64,000 bases of DNA from the NCBI GenBank assembly GCA_913056235.1, contig CAJXMW010000001.1, positions 372,001 through 436,000 on the forward strand, given 5' to 3'. Below are positions 8,703 to 17,861 of the stretch, in pieces. The DNA comes from an uncultured Fodinibius sp. Its GTDB lineage: Bacteria > Bacteroidota > Rhodothermia > Balneolales > Balneolaceae. Below the pieces are notes generated by a model. The model was not told the origin of the DNA. It made no database searches and saw nothing but the letters and a program-made list of their open reading frames with translations. A program made the translations under genes and the position numbers. Positions within the stretch are counted from its first letter, which is position 1. Each line of letters opens with the position of its first letter.

Positions 8703-10031
8703 TTAGTTCGTGTATATTGATGCAATAGGCTCCAGACTTTCATGTTGTTCCATATCTACCTGATGCTCATCAGTAAATAGCAGTTGGTCGTCGTTCCCAT
8801 AGTACTTAAAAGCTACTCGGTGCGTCCCAGCCGGCAACTTCACAATATTACTATACACTTTACCAGGCATGGTTTGCCAGCCACGGAGATCTGCTCGTTC
8901 TGAAGCTTTTCGCGCCGCACCAGCAATCATATTTACAGCATCTCCCATAAGTTCACTACCTTCTTCTTCCACAGCATCAGCGGCAGCATCCTGTCCAACC
9001 GATTTTAAAATGCCACGTACCGTCGCCCGGGCAATAATAATGGGTTTTTTAATCTGAAATGTCTCACGTGCAACCTTATCCATTTCTTCAATAATAGGTA
9101 AGCGTTTGGTCATCGTATCGTTAACCACCGCTTCCACATAGGCTACTTTCGAAGGACGCATTACTAATTTGGGGATGGCAATTTTAAGACCTGTATTATC
9201 TCCGACATCTTCTAATTCAATATTGTCTTCTACTTTATCCGGAGCACTACCGCAAAAAGCGGTCAGCATGGCATTGTATTCGTGTGGATCGTCGAGCTTC
9301 GCAAATGTTGAGTCAAATTCAAGTTTAGAATCAGGTAGCGCCTGGTGATTGTCGATAGCAGTCTGCAATTTCTCCAGCTCGATTTCAGAATTTCTCGGTT
9401 CCCCGGACTTAGCATATAGTGCACTGGACAGATACCGACCGAAGGGACTATCATGGATTTGGGCGGTACCTGCTTTCCACTCAACATTATCATTTTCTGT
9501 AGTATCGACCTTGCTTAACGAAGAAGCCAGACCTGAGTATTTTTGTTCAGCCTGTCCCAACTTCTGAACAATACGCCGAGCCTCAACCAACGCTTTGTCC
9601 ATTTCATCCATCTCAAGATAACTCAGGCTTTTAAACCCATTCAGATAAACATCCTCATAAACTTCACCATTATATGCCAGTTGTGTATCATTAGTCATAA
9701 AAGCTTTGATACCCACCTTGGTGCTCTTGGTAAAAAACTGGTCAATATAATCTTCGGCATTTGTGAACGACCGCACACTCTCGTCATAATCACCTTGAAA
9801 ATAATCGATAGTCCCCGTCTCCAAAGCATACAAGACTCGATCTTTGGCCTTATAGGCTTCAGTCTCTTTCAAGCTGTCGGCGATGCGTTCGGCCTTTTGA
9901 AAATCACCAGCCTTAAAAGATGAACGCATTTGCTTTTGCCCATTCATCAATTTCTGAGAGCCACAGCCAGAAGCAATGACGATAGTGACTACAGCCAATA
10001 GAATTTTAAAATATCCCTTCAAAACCTTCAT
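8703..10031 (-). CDS. COG3014-like lipoprotein (paralogue 1)
   Basis: 442 aa with lipobox IASGCGSQ (Cys about 23). Residues about 35-170 form a TPR-like helical region (FKAGDFQKAERIADSL, YFQGDYDESVRSF, LSYLEMDEMDKALVEARRI). The C-terminal half is mixed, ending with a strand-rich part containing LPAGTHRVAFKYY, a segment typical of COG3014 lipoproteins. It is a close paralogue of the next gene (10087-11562): both share YNGEVYEDVYLNGF-like, ADLRGWxTMPGKVYSN and VKLPAGTH segments at matching positions. Neighbouring LPP20 and LpoB-like genes suggest a cell-wall synthesis accessory role; this is inference from context. Confidence 0.75.
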   Translation of the reverse strand: MKVLKGYFKILLAVVTIVIASGCGSQKLMNGQKQMRSSFKAGDFQKAERIADSLKETEAYKAKDRVLYALETGTIDYFQGDYDESVRSFTNAEDYIDQFFTKSTKVGIKAFMTNDTQLAYNGEVYEDVYLNGFKSLSYLEMDEMDKALVEARRIVQKLGQAEQKYSGLASSLSKVDTTENDNVEWKAGTAQIHDSPFGRYLSSALYAKSGEPRNSEIELEKLQTAIDNHQALPDSKLEFDSTFAKLDDPHEYNAMLTAFCGSAPDKVEDNIELEDVGDNTGLKIAIPKLVMRPSKVAYVEAVVNDTMTKRLPIIEEMDKVARETFQIKKPIIIARATVRGILKSVGQDAAADAVEEEGSELMGDAVNMIAGAARKASERADLRGWQTMPGKVYSNIVKLPAGTHRVAFKYYGNDDQLLFTDEHQVDMEQHESLEPIASIYTN

Positions 10032-10086
10032 GACTCACTCTTGATTTTATTGATGTTAACTCTTGATGATATATACTCTCATAAAA

Positions 10087-11562
10087 TTAATTGGTATAAA
10101 AAGATGACACAGGTTCCAGCTTCTTATTCTCTGCAATCATGACTTCCTTTTTTTCGGTATGGAGCAGTTCACCGTCAGCCGAATAATACTCAAATGCAAT
10201 GGTATGAGTCCCCGCTGGCAGCTTAACAACATTAGAGTACACCTTGCCCGGCATGGTATTCCAGCCTCGCAGATCAGCCTGGTCCGAAACTTTTTGCATG
10301 TTGGTAGACAGTTTGGCAAGTCCTTCGCGCAGATTACTATCTAATGAACCCTCTTTATCCTGCTCTCTCACTTTTTGGGCCTTCTTTGTCTGCGGTAAAA
10401 ATGCAATAAATTCACTAAAGAAAGCCCGAGTCACGATAATGGGCTCTTTAGCCTCAAAAATCTCTTTTGCCACCTTGTCCATCTCTTCCACCAGCGGCAA
10501 AGCAGCCACCAAGGTATCATGGGCCGTAGCTTTTACCTTTGCCACCTTTGACGGATTCATTTTCAACCGGGGAACGGCAATCTCGAAGGTCGCCCCTTCT
10601 GCATCTTGGATCAGCTTTTTAGTAGAATCATCAAGTCCAATAGCCTGATTTATTTCTCCAACATGCATCCTTTTCTCCACTTTTTCGGGGGCCAATCCAC
10701 TAAAAGCGGTAATGAGGGTATTGTAGGTTTTCGGTTTTGTAACTTGATCGAATGCCGAAACATATGAGATCTGAGAATTGGACAAGAGCTGCTGATTTTT
10801 AACGGCCGTCTTCATGTTTTTCAACTCTATTTGAGCGTCATCTTCAGCCCCCGACTTTGCATACAACACACTTGACAGGTAGTGACTAAATGGGCTGTCC
10901 TGTATCCTGTTTCTACCGGAATCCCATGGCATATCTTTCTCAGAAGAATCAGCGCGATCTACCGCCCTAGCACTTTTCCGATAAGAATCAGCCAACTTTT
11001 TGTATTTAGCTTCCACCTGCTCAAGCTGTTGCACAATTTGACGCGCCTCGACCAAGGCTTTATCAAATTCGCCCATATTTAAATAGCTGAGGCTTGAAAA
11101 CCCATTTAAATAAATACCCTCATATACTTCTCCATTGTAGGCCAGATGCGTATCGTTGGTGAAAAATGCACTAACTCCACGTTGGGCATCCTTAGTAAAC
11201 AGCTGATCAATGTATCTTTCAGCGTCTTGAAACAATCGTACACTATTTTGATAATCGCTGCGAAAATAGCTAATAGTGCCCTTATCCAAGGCATACAACA
11301 CCCGATCTTTACGCTGATAAATATCATTCTGTCGAAGGCTATCTACTATATTGGATGCCTGCTCATAATCACCTGATTGGAATTTTAGCTGTACTTGTTT
11401 TTGCCCTTCCATCAATTGGGCTGTTTTGTCACCCGTAGAACGAGAAAACATTGAGCTATCAGAAAGGCTACCTCCTTGATACTCTTTAATGCTACATCCC
11501 ATTATCAGAACTGAAAAGAAAACAATAGTTATTATCCCCTTAAACGCCTTGAAAGTACTCAT
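10087..11562 (-). CDS. COG3014-like lipoprotein (paralogue 2)
   Basis: 491 aa with lipobox LIMGCSIK (Cys about 23). It has the same layout as its neighbour at 8703: helical repeats (FQSGDYEQASNIVDSLR, YFRSDYQNSVRLFQDAERY), the YNGEVYEGIYLNGF segment, then AVPRLKMNPSKVAKV and the ADLRGWNTMPGKVYSN / LPAGTHTIAFEYY C-terminal part. About 50 residues are extra, mostly after the lipobox and in a Lys/Glu-rich insert near 400. The tandem layout indicates duplication followed by divergence. It is transcribed in the same direction as the LpoB-like gene upstream. Confidence 0.75.
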   Translation of the reverse strand: MSTFKAFKGIITIVFFSVLIMGCSIKEYQGGSLSDSSMFSRSTGDKTAQLMEGQKQVQLKFQSGDYEQASNIVDSLRQNDIYQRKDRVLYALDKGTISYFRSDYQNSVRLFQDAERYIDQLFTKDAQRGVSAFFTNDTHLAYNGEVYEGIYLNGFSSLSYLNMGEFDKALVEARQIVQQLEQVEAKYKKLADSYRKSARAVDRADSSEKDMPWDSGRNRIQDSPFSHYLSSVLYAKSGAEDDAQIELKNMKTAVKNQQLLSNSQISYVSAFDQVTKPKTYNTLITAFSGLAPEKVEKRMHVGEINQAIGLDDSTKKLIQDAEGATFEIAVPRLKMNPSKVAKVKATAHDTLVAALPLVEEMDKVAKEIFEAKEPIIVTRAFFSEFIAFLPQTKKAQKVREQDKEGSLDSNLREGLAKLSTNMQKVSDQADLRGWNTMPGKVYSNVVKLPAGTHTIAFEYYSADGELLHTEKKEVMIAENKKLEPVSSFYTN

Positions 11563-11673
11563 TTTATCCCTTGACTTATTTTAAGAAATACTGTTCGGAG
11601 CCCTATCCCCGATTCCCTGGTACCCTAAATTATATGAACACACTTTGCCTGATAGGCAACTACTGAAATTTGT

Positions 11674-12267
11674 TTACCACTTAACCTTACTGCGTGAAAT
11701 TAATTTTTTAATTTCCTTATCCTCAATCCAGACCTTTCGATTTCTCTCGACATCTATCAATTCCAGCGTTACATCATAAAACTTGGCGGCCTCCGTGCCG
11801 TCCATATTTTTTTCAACATTAGCATCAATATTCCCAACAAGCATATAATCGGCTCCCAGTTCCTTGGCCAGTGCAGCTGGATTTTCTGCATACTTGTGTG
11901 AATCAAGTCGTTCTTTGCGAATTTGCTCTCGCTGTTCTGCATCCGCAACCATTTGAGCCTTTGGACTATTGACGACAGCTTTTTCAATTTCACGGATGAA
12001 AAGCCCTGTGTTAATATGCTCCATCGTATTGTTGTTAATGTTACCCACGATAAGAACTGGATCAGAACCTGCATCCTTGAGCCATCCTCCAGACAGGATG
12101 TTACTTGTCATTTTTTCAGCGACTCGCTTTGCATCGGTGTCATTCCATTTTCCTGATAAATCGGTTTGAGTATCAGATTCTACTCTTTTTACTTGGTTGG
12201 AAGAACCACAACTAAACGTAAGGAAAGCGGTGATGAACAGAATACATAGTATTTGCAGACGATACAT
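11674..12267 (-). CDS. lpoB: LpoB-like penicillin-binding-protein activator lipoprotein
   Basis: 197 aa with lipobox LTFSCGSS (Cys about 20). The mature domain has DLSGKWNDTDAKRVAEKM, PVLIVGNINNNTMEHINTGLF, the NPAALAKELGADYMLVGNI segment and a final beta hairpin (VTLELIDVERNRKVW, EIKKLISRS), in the order found in LpoB proteins. In Escherichia coli LpoB is an outer-membrane lipoprotein that reaches through the periplasm and stimulates PBP1b. Here the neighbouring COG3014-like and LPP20-like lipoprotein genes strengthen the family call. It is probably the first gene of the minus-strand lipoprotein cluster. Whether the PBP partner is conserved cannot be judged here. Confidence 0.8.
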   Translation of the reverse strand: MYRLQILCILFITAFLTFSCGSSNQVKRVESDTQTDLSGKWNDTDAKRVAEKMTSNILSGGWLKDAGSDPVLIVGNINNNTMEHINTGLFIREIEKAVVNSPKAQMVADAEQREQIRKERLDSHKYAENPAALAKELGADYMLVGNIDANVEKNMDGTEAAKFYDVTLELIDVERNRKVWIEDKEIKKLISRSKVKW

Positions 12268-12547
12268 TTATTGCCTCTCTTAAGTTTATATTTTATAACT
12301 GGTTACCCTCTTAATGTATACGGCAAGAACATGCTATTTTTCATCTAATAATTCAAATAAAATTATATTTGAGGCCTTAATCCTTTCCTCAAGTGCAAAT
12401 ACTTTCATCTTGAGAGCTCAGACACTATTATAATCACACCTTAATTGCTGGCAGTTTAATTTTTGTGCCACATTTTGGATACTCTACTAATTGAATAGTA
12501 GCATACGTAGTCTAAAGAATTCATCATAAGTTGAGAGGTAGACCATT

Positions 12548-14107
12548 ATGAAAAAAGTAAAATGGGCACTGATTGCATTTCTTTTCACATTTCTGCTGGG
12601 AGCTTTCACAAACCCGGCGATAGCACAGGAAGAGTTTGAGGAATGGAAAGAAAACTATCTTGACGAATTCAAAAAATTTCAAAACGAATATGACAAGCAG
12701 TTCCACAAGATGCTGCAAAAAGAGTGGAAAGAATTTGCCACTGAACAGAGCCCCGATTTCTATGATACACCTAAACCAGACGTCATACCAAAAGCCGATA
12801 AGGATGAGTCGCCCAGACCTGAAACTAAGGTTAAGCTAAAGAACAAAACGAAAGAACAGGCACCTGAACCTCAAAAAAAGGAACAACCACAAAAGATAGA
12901 TCAGCAGACCGAAAGAACTAAAACAGCCAAGCCAGCTCTGGCTACATCCGGGCTTACAGCCACCTTCACTCCAAGTGTTAAAAAGGCGAAGGTAGAGAAT
13001 AACAGTCTCACCTACTTTGATATTCCCATTCGCTATAAATACTACACCGCATATAAAGCAAAAGTCAAGCATCCTATTAACCAAAAATCTATTTCCAGCT
13101 TTTGGAAACACCTCAGCACTAAAGATTATCCCTCGTTCCTCAAGCAGATACAAGAAGTACGACAACGGCTTTCGCTCAATGATTTTGGCTATGCCCAACT
13201 ACTGCACGACATCGGGGAACAGATTTATGGAGCAGAAAGTCCTGAATCAACTTTGTTCACTTGGTTTATGCTGACCCAGTCGGGCTTTGGCACGCGGGTA
13301 GCCTATAACAATCACAATGTGTACCTGCTCCTCAAAACGGATCCCGGGGTTTTTAAAACCAGCTATTTTACAATGAGTGGATCCAAATATTATGCCCTCA
13401 ACCTCAGCGGTTCTTCCTCCGAATTACCCTCAAAGATTTATACTTACGAAGGCGACTATCCAAAATCCCAAGAAAAGTCACTGAACCTTTTGTTCTCAGG
13501 ATTACCCACCCTGCCGGAAAAGCGCGAAAACCGCACCTTTAGCTTTTCATATCACGATACGTCCTACACTTTTGAATTACCTGTAGATCAACAAGTCGTC
13601 AATTATTTTAAAAACTATCCCAAGGCACAGCTGGATCTGTATTTCAACAGCAAAATGGACGGGGAGATGCATCAAGAACTAATCAGCTCGCTGCGCCCTC
13701 TTGTGGAAGGAAAATCCAATGTCGAAAAAGCCAACATTCTGCTTCGGTTCGTCCAAAACGCTTTTGAGTATAAGACCGATCAGGAACAGTTCAACACAGA
13801 AAAGAAAATGTTTCCGGCCGAAATGCTCTACTATCCAGCCAGTGACTGCGATGATCGCTCGATCCTCTTTGCTTATCTGATTGAGCATCTGACGGATCTG
13901 GAATATATCGTATTGCGCTATCCCGGTCACTTGACCCCCGCACTGCATTTTCCATCCAATCCCCCGGAAGGACCGCGCGTCAGCCCACCGATCCGTCATA
14001 ATGGGAAAGATTTTTACGTTTCCGATCCCACGTATTTTAATGCAGATGCAGGGATGGTTATGTCGAAGTACAAGGGGAGTAAACCGTCCGAAATTTTTGA
14101 CCTGTAA
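12548..14107 (+). CDS. Secreted transglutaminase-fold protein
   Basis: 519 aa. A signal peptide (hydrophobic residues 6-25, cleavage near NPAIAQ) leads into a charged helical region (residues 28-65, LDEFKKFQNEYDKQF and KEWKEF) similar to the N-terminal helices of the MltC-like protein at 5526. Residues 70-140 are a Pro/Lys/Glu linker. The C-terminal part carries a transglutaminase-like core with candidate Cys434 in ASDCDDRS, a His in the GHLTPALHF segment and an Asp in VSDPTYF. In bacteria such domains often act as proteases or cross-linking enzymes in the envelope. It lies divergent from the lipoprotein cluster and convergent with the symporter. Confidence 0.72.
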   Translation: MKKVKWALIAFLFTFLLGAFTNPAIAQEEFEEWKENYLDEFKKFQNEYDKQFHKMLQKEWKEFATEQSPDFYDTPKPDVIPKADKDESPRPETKVKLKNKTKEQAPEPQKKEQPQKIDQQTERTKTAKPALATSGLTATFTPSVKKAKVENNSLTYFDIPIRYKYYTAYKAKVKHPINQKSISSFWKHLSTKDYPSFLKQIQEVRQRLSLNDFGYAQLLHDIGEQIYGAESPESTLFTWFMLTQSGFGTRVAYNNHNVYLLLKTDPGVFKTSYFTMSGSKYYALNLSGSSSELPSKIYTYEGDYPKSQEKSLNLLFSGLPTLPEKRENRTFSFSYHDTSYTFELPVDQQVVNYFKNYPKAQLDLYFNSKMDGEMHQELISSLRPLVEGKSNVEKANILLRFVQNAFEYKTDQEQFNTEKKMFPAEMLYYPASDCDDRSILFAYLIEHLTDLEYIVLRYPGHLTPALHFPSNPPEGPRVSPPIRHNGKDFYVSDPTYFNADAGMVMSKYKGSKPSEIFDL

Positions 14108-14112
14108 ACAGC

Positions 14113-15609
14113 TTATTTCTCAAACTCCAGGAAGGCCTTTTCAATTTCCGGCGGCTTCTCTGTGTATAAGCTCACCAGCCAGGTGACCAGCAGGCTAAGC
14201 CCAAAAGCCGGGATGAGTTCATACAAGTTATTTTTAAGCACGGGAATATAATACCATGCAATGGTAACCACGGTTCCCGTAATCAAACCGGCAAAAATGC
14301 CTTTGCGCGTGGTCCCTTTCCAGTAGAGCGCCAAAATAGAGGTAGGACCAATGGATGCCCCTAATCCAGCCCATGCAAACAGCACCAGCCAAAAAACGAG
14401 CTCCTGCGCCACTAGGCTAAACACCAGTGCCACTGCAACTAGCAAAACGGCGACCAGTCGACTGTAACGTACCAATTTTTTCTGTGGAATTTGCTTGCCT
14501 TTTTTGAGAATCCGGTCGTAGATATCGCGCACAACCGCCGAAGCAGCGACCAACAACTGGGAATCAGCCGTAGACATAATTGCGGCAAAAATAGATGCCA
14601 CAACTACCCCAAAAATCACAGGGTGCAGATGCTGACGGGCCAAGGCAGGATAGAGATTTTCAGTATCGGCGGCCGGAAGCATATCAGCTTCGGGGAAATA
14701 AACACGTCCCGCCAAACCGATAAAAATGGCGCCCCATCCCATGATTACATTCCAGATAGTTCCCACCACCGCCGACCATCGCAGTTGCTTGGGATCGTCG
14801 ATCGACATGTATCGCGACAGAATATGCGGGTTGCCCGGCGAACCCAGACCAATGCCCAAAAAGCCCAGCAAGCCACCAAAGCTGATAGCCAGCGGATTCA
14901 CGAGCCCCATTTCCATGCCCCTGAGTTGGGATAGCACCTTGGACAGGCCCCCGGCCTCCCAAATTGCAAGAAAGGGAAGCACCACAAGGGCAAAAATCAT
15001 AAAAATCGCCTGGAACATATCGGTCAGACTGACGGCCAGAAATCCACCCAGTACTGTATAGGCCATAATTATAACCGCCGTGATAAGAATCCCATTGGTT
15101 TGGGTGAGCCCGAAACTGGAGGCAAACGCCTTGCCGCCGGCGACAAATTGCGCGGAAACATAACTCACCATAAAGATGAGAAATACCACCACGAGGGCCA
15201 TCCGCAGGTACCCGTTTGTATCGTTGAAGCGCTCGGCAAAAAAGTCTGGTACCGTAATACATTCATAAGTCTCCGAAAAGTTTCGCAGGCGGCGGGCGTA
15301 GTAGAGAAACAGAAAAAGCTCGACGGTTACATATCCTACTACTGCCCAGATAGCTGATGCGCCCTGCGAATAAGCCATACCGGTAACTCCCACCAGCAGC
15401 CAGGCGCTGCGTCCCGATACCACTGCCGACAATGCCACTACAAACCGGTTAATCTGCCGGCCGCCGATAAAAAACTCACTAATACCTTCCGACGAAAAAC
15501 GGGAAGAGTAGATACCAATTCCAACCAGAAGCAGCAGGTATCCAACAAAAGCCCCTATCGCATACTCATTGACAGCAATAGAAACGACTTGCGTTTCATC
15601 CATTGTCAC
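14113..15609 (-). CDS. Sodium/solute symporter (SSS family, PutP-like)
   Basis: 498 aa with about 13 hydrophobic segments, as expected for the sodium:solute symporter family of the inner membrane. Family segments include FFIGGRQINRFVVALSA near residue 45, SAWLLVGVTGMAY near 65, GSPGNPHILSRYMS near 257 and ASIFAAIMSTADSQLLVAAS near 340, the last matching the Na+-binding region of PutP-like carriers. This is the pattern of proline or related amino-acid carriers, but the substrate is not certain. The first codon is GTG at 15609; ATG at 15603 is an alternative. The gene overlaps the end of a tiny membrane-peptide frame upstream. Confidence 0.9.
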   Translation of the reverse strand: MTMDETQVVSIAVNEYAIGAFVGYLLLLVGIGIYSSRFSSEGISEFFIGGRQINRFVVALSAVVSGRSAWLLVGVTGMAYSQGASAIWAVVGYVTVELFLFLYYARRLRNFSETYECITVPDFFAERFNDTNGYLRMALVVVFLIFMVSYVSAQFVAGGKAFASSFGLTQTNGILITAVIIMAYTVLGGFLAVSLTDMFQAIFMIFALVVLPFLAIWEAGGLSKVLSQLRGMEMGLVNPLAISFGGLLGFLGIGLGSPGNPHILSRYMSIDDPKQLRWSAVVGTIWNVIMGWGAIFIGLAGRVYFPEADMLPAADTENLYPALARQHLHPVIFGVVVASIFAAIMSTADSQLLVAASAVVRDIYDRILKKGKQIPQKKLVRYSRLVAVLLVAVALVFSLVAQELVFWLVLFAWAGLGASIGPTSILALYWKGTTRKGIFAGLITGTVVTIAWYYIPVLKNNLYELIPAFGLSLLVTWLVSLYTEKPPEIEKAFLEFEK

Positions 15610-15694
15610 GGAACTTTATCCGATAGGATAGAAACAAAGCCAGCCCGATAATAGCCACCGGCAACGCAAACATAATCACGTAAAAAGCAGTCAT
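15596..15694 (-). CDS. Small single-span membrane peptide upstream of symporter
   Basis: A 32-codon frame (start ATG at 15692-15694, stop overlapping the symporter start). It encodes one hydrophobic segment (FALPVAIIGLALFLSY) followed by a basic end (RIKFRD), the layout of small inner-membrane peptides coupled to secondary transporters. Translational overlap with the symporter gene supports co-expression. No database family is recognised, and the frame may be fortuitous. Confidence 0.4.
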   Translation of the reverse strand: MTAFYVIMFALPVAIIGLALFLSYRIKFRDNG

Positions 15695-15725
15695 AGCAGC
15701 CGATTTTGATATCGTTCGTTAGATA

Positions 15726-17129
15726 TCAGGGGAAAATTCCCATCTGCTTGTACATGATACCAACCTTATTAATTGCACTTAAAAATGCAGCTGTGCGAAG
15801 ATCGATATCATGTGTTTTCCGTAATTCATTCAGCTGGTTATAGGAGTTGATCATTGTTTCCTCAAGCCCGGAATCGACTAAATCTTTCTCATCTGCCCCT
15901 TGAGCCAGCACCTCCATTTCTGCTTCCGAAAATGTATGATCAGAAACATTTTCGATAACATTTAATATTTTGCGATAACTACTTTCCTCAAACCGCTTCT
16001 CCATGCGTCCAAACCGGACGTGCGACAGATTCTTAAGCCACTCAAAATAGGAAACTGTCACTCCACCGGCATTCAAATAACTGTCGGGGATGATAAGCGC
16101 TCCTTTTTCTTTGAGAATACTATGAGCCTTGGCAGTTGTGGGTCCGTTAGCCGCCTCACCAATTATTTTTGCTTTTATTTTAGAGGCATTTTCTTCATTA
16201 ATCTGATTTTCGAGTGCAGCCGGTATCAGAATATCACACTCAGCCTCCAAAACTGCGATATTACTTTCAAGCTCTTTGGTATCGCCAAAACCTACTATTG
16301 ATCCAGTATCCTCACGATATTCCATTAATCGTTCAAGATCAATTCCTTCAGAATCATAAATGGAGCCTTCAATTTCAGCTACACCGACCAATATGGCACC
16401 ACCCTGAATCATATTTTGGGCCGCATGATAGCCCACATTTCCAAGCCCCTGAATAACAAAGGTTTTACCCTCAATTCCAGGTTCCAGTCCGAGGTCTTCC
16501 ATATCTTCTTTATTTTTACAAGCCTCCCGGATCCCAAAATATACTCCTCGGCCAGTTGCTTCGGTACGCCCACGTACTCCGCCCTGAGGAATGGGTTTTC
16601 CCGTTACACATGCTTCAGCATTAATATCAGACTTTAATTGACGGTAAGTATCTAAAATCCAGCCCATCTCACGAGCCCCGGTGCCATAGTCGGGGGCGGG
16701 CACATCGGAACCCGGACCGAGAAAGTCTTTTTTGATCAGCTCGTAGGTGTATCGACGGGTAATCCGCTCAATTTCATCATCCGAAAAACGAGACTTATCA
16801 ATCTTTATTCCACCTTTAGCCCCTCCAAACGGCACATCAACCACAGCACACTTGTAGGTCATCAGTGCAGCCAAGGCCATTGTCTCATCTTCGTTAACCG
16901 TGGTGCTAAACCGAATACCCCCTTTAGTGGGCAACTTGTGATGACTGTGTTCTACCCGCCAACCGTGAATAACCTCGATGGATCCGTCATCACGCTCGAG
17001 CGGAAAGGTAATGTGATAAACGTTATTGCAATTTTTTATCTGAACGAGAAGGCCCTTATCATATTCAGAATACTTTGATGCGTAATCAAAAGCCTTGTTT
17101 ACCTGATCAAAAAACTTATAGTCCGACAT
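15726..17129 (-). CDS. gdhA: Glutamate dehydrogenase (Glu/Leu/Phe/Val dehydrogenase family)
   Basis: 467 aa. The enzyme interconverts glutamate and 2-oxoglutarate plus ammonia with NAD(P). The substrate domain shows HHKLPTKGGIRFS near 82-94, YKCAVVDVPFGGAKGGIKID near 111-130 (with the catalytic Lys in the GGAKGGI loop) and the PAPDYGTGAREMGWI segment with the catalytic Asp near 165. The cofactor domain has a GLGNVGYHAA Rossmann loop near 240. Glutamate specificity is inferred from overall resemblance. It is monocistronic as far as can be seen. Confidence 0.93.
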   Translation of the reverse strand: MSDYKFFDQVNKAFDYASKYSEYDKGLLVQIKNCNNVYHITFPLERDDGSIEVIHGWRVEHSHHKLPTKGGIRFSTTVNEDETMALAALMTYKCAVVDVPFGGAKGGIKIDKSRFSDDEIERITRRYTYELIKKDFLGPGSDVPAPDYGTGAREMGWILDTYRQLKSDINAEACVTGKPIPQGGVRGRTEATGRGVYFGIREACKNKEDMEDLGLEPGIEGKTFVIQGLGNVGYHAAQNMIQGGAILVGVAEIEGSIYDSEGIDLERLMEYREDTGSIVGFGDTKELESNIAVLEAECDILIPAALENQINEENASKIKAKIIGEAANGPTTAKAHSILKEKGALIIPDSYLNAGGVTVSYFEWLKNLSHVRFGRMEKRFEESSYRKILNVIENVSDHTFSEAEMEVLAQGADEKDLVDSGLEETMINSYNQLNELRKTHDIDLRTAAFLSAINKVGIMYKQMGIFP

Positions 17130-17225
17130 AGGAAAGCATTTTCTTAAGAGATTTATCGCTACTAGCTAATCATAGAAAAATCAATAGATGACAATCGCAA
17201 TATTATCCGAGAGTGTCAACATCTT

Positions 17226-17747
17226 TTAGTTAGATTTGAACATAGCGGCATGTACTTTTTGCCACTGATCGGGCTTGCCGTCGGTCTGCATTAATACAAT
17301 ATTTTTGACCGGAAAATGTATATAAAACTCACGTCCAATAAGGTTCAGAATACGCTCTTTCTCTTTTTGCGATAAGTCGCCATACAGCAAACTCAGGTGA
17401 GGCATGTAGTCATTCTTTTCGCCACAATCGAATAGCCGACAAGCATTTTTCCGCAGCTCTTGCAACTGGCTGTTTTCTTCCACATGAATAAAAAGCGCCT
17501 GATAAAAAGTATCGAGATAACCCGCCTTGGTCAGCTGTAATTCAAACGGGGCTACCGACGATGCCAGGGTATTCGCCAGCGGTATAAGCTCAGTCTCTGA
17601 TGAGTTAAGTCCTCCCAATAATGTAACATGGGGCGAAAAAAGCGGGGTATCCTTTTCTTTGCTCAACTTTTTAATACGTTCCTGCAGTTTATATGCAACG
17701 TTACCACTTGGTTCTAACCAGAGCGAATAGGTAGCTGATTCGTTCAT
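17226..17747 (-). CDS. 2H phosphoesterase (2'-5' RNA ligase / cyclic phosphodiesterase-like)
   Basis: 173 aa with the two diagnostic H-x-T/S-x motifs of the 2H superfamily: HVTL near residue 40 and HLSL near 117, spaced as usual. The family hydrolyses 2',3'-cyclic or 1'',2''-cyclic phosphates, or joins or opens 2'-5' RNA links. The segment FSPHVTLLGGL and the YMPHLSLLYGDL segment resemble plant/bacterial cyclic phosphodiesterases more than ThpR. It is a standalone cytoplasmic protein. The substrate is unknown. Confidence 0.82.
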   Translation of the reverse strand: MNESATYSLWLEPSGNVAYKLQERIKKLSKEKDTPLFSPHVTLLGGLNSSETELIPLANTLASSVAPFELQLTKAGYLDTFYQALFIHVEENSQLQELRKNACRLFDCGEKNDYMPHLSLLYGDLSQKEKERILNLIGREFYIHFPVKNIVLMQTDGKPDQWQKVHAAMFKSN

Positions 17748-17861
17748 ATTGATTCCCTTATTTTTTATTCCAATGCCAATTGTACGCTAATTATATGGTT
17801 ACATAAATATACACCGTACCAACATTTTTTGCTCCCTGAACTGCAATTTAACGTAGTAATT

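Noticed and set aside
14684-15262. 192-residue minus frame inside the symporter
   Set aside because: Overlaps the well-supported symporter in another frame; composition is Gly/Arg-biased shadow.
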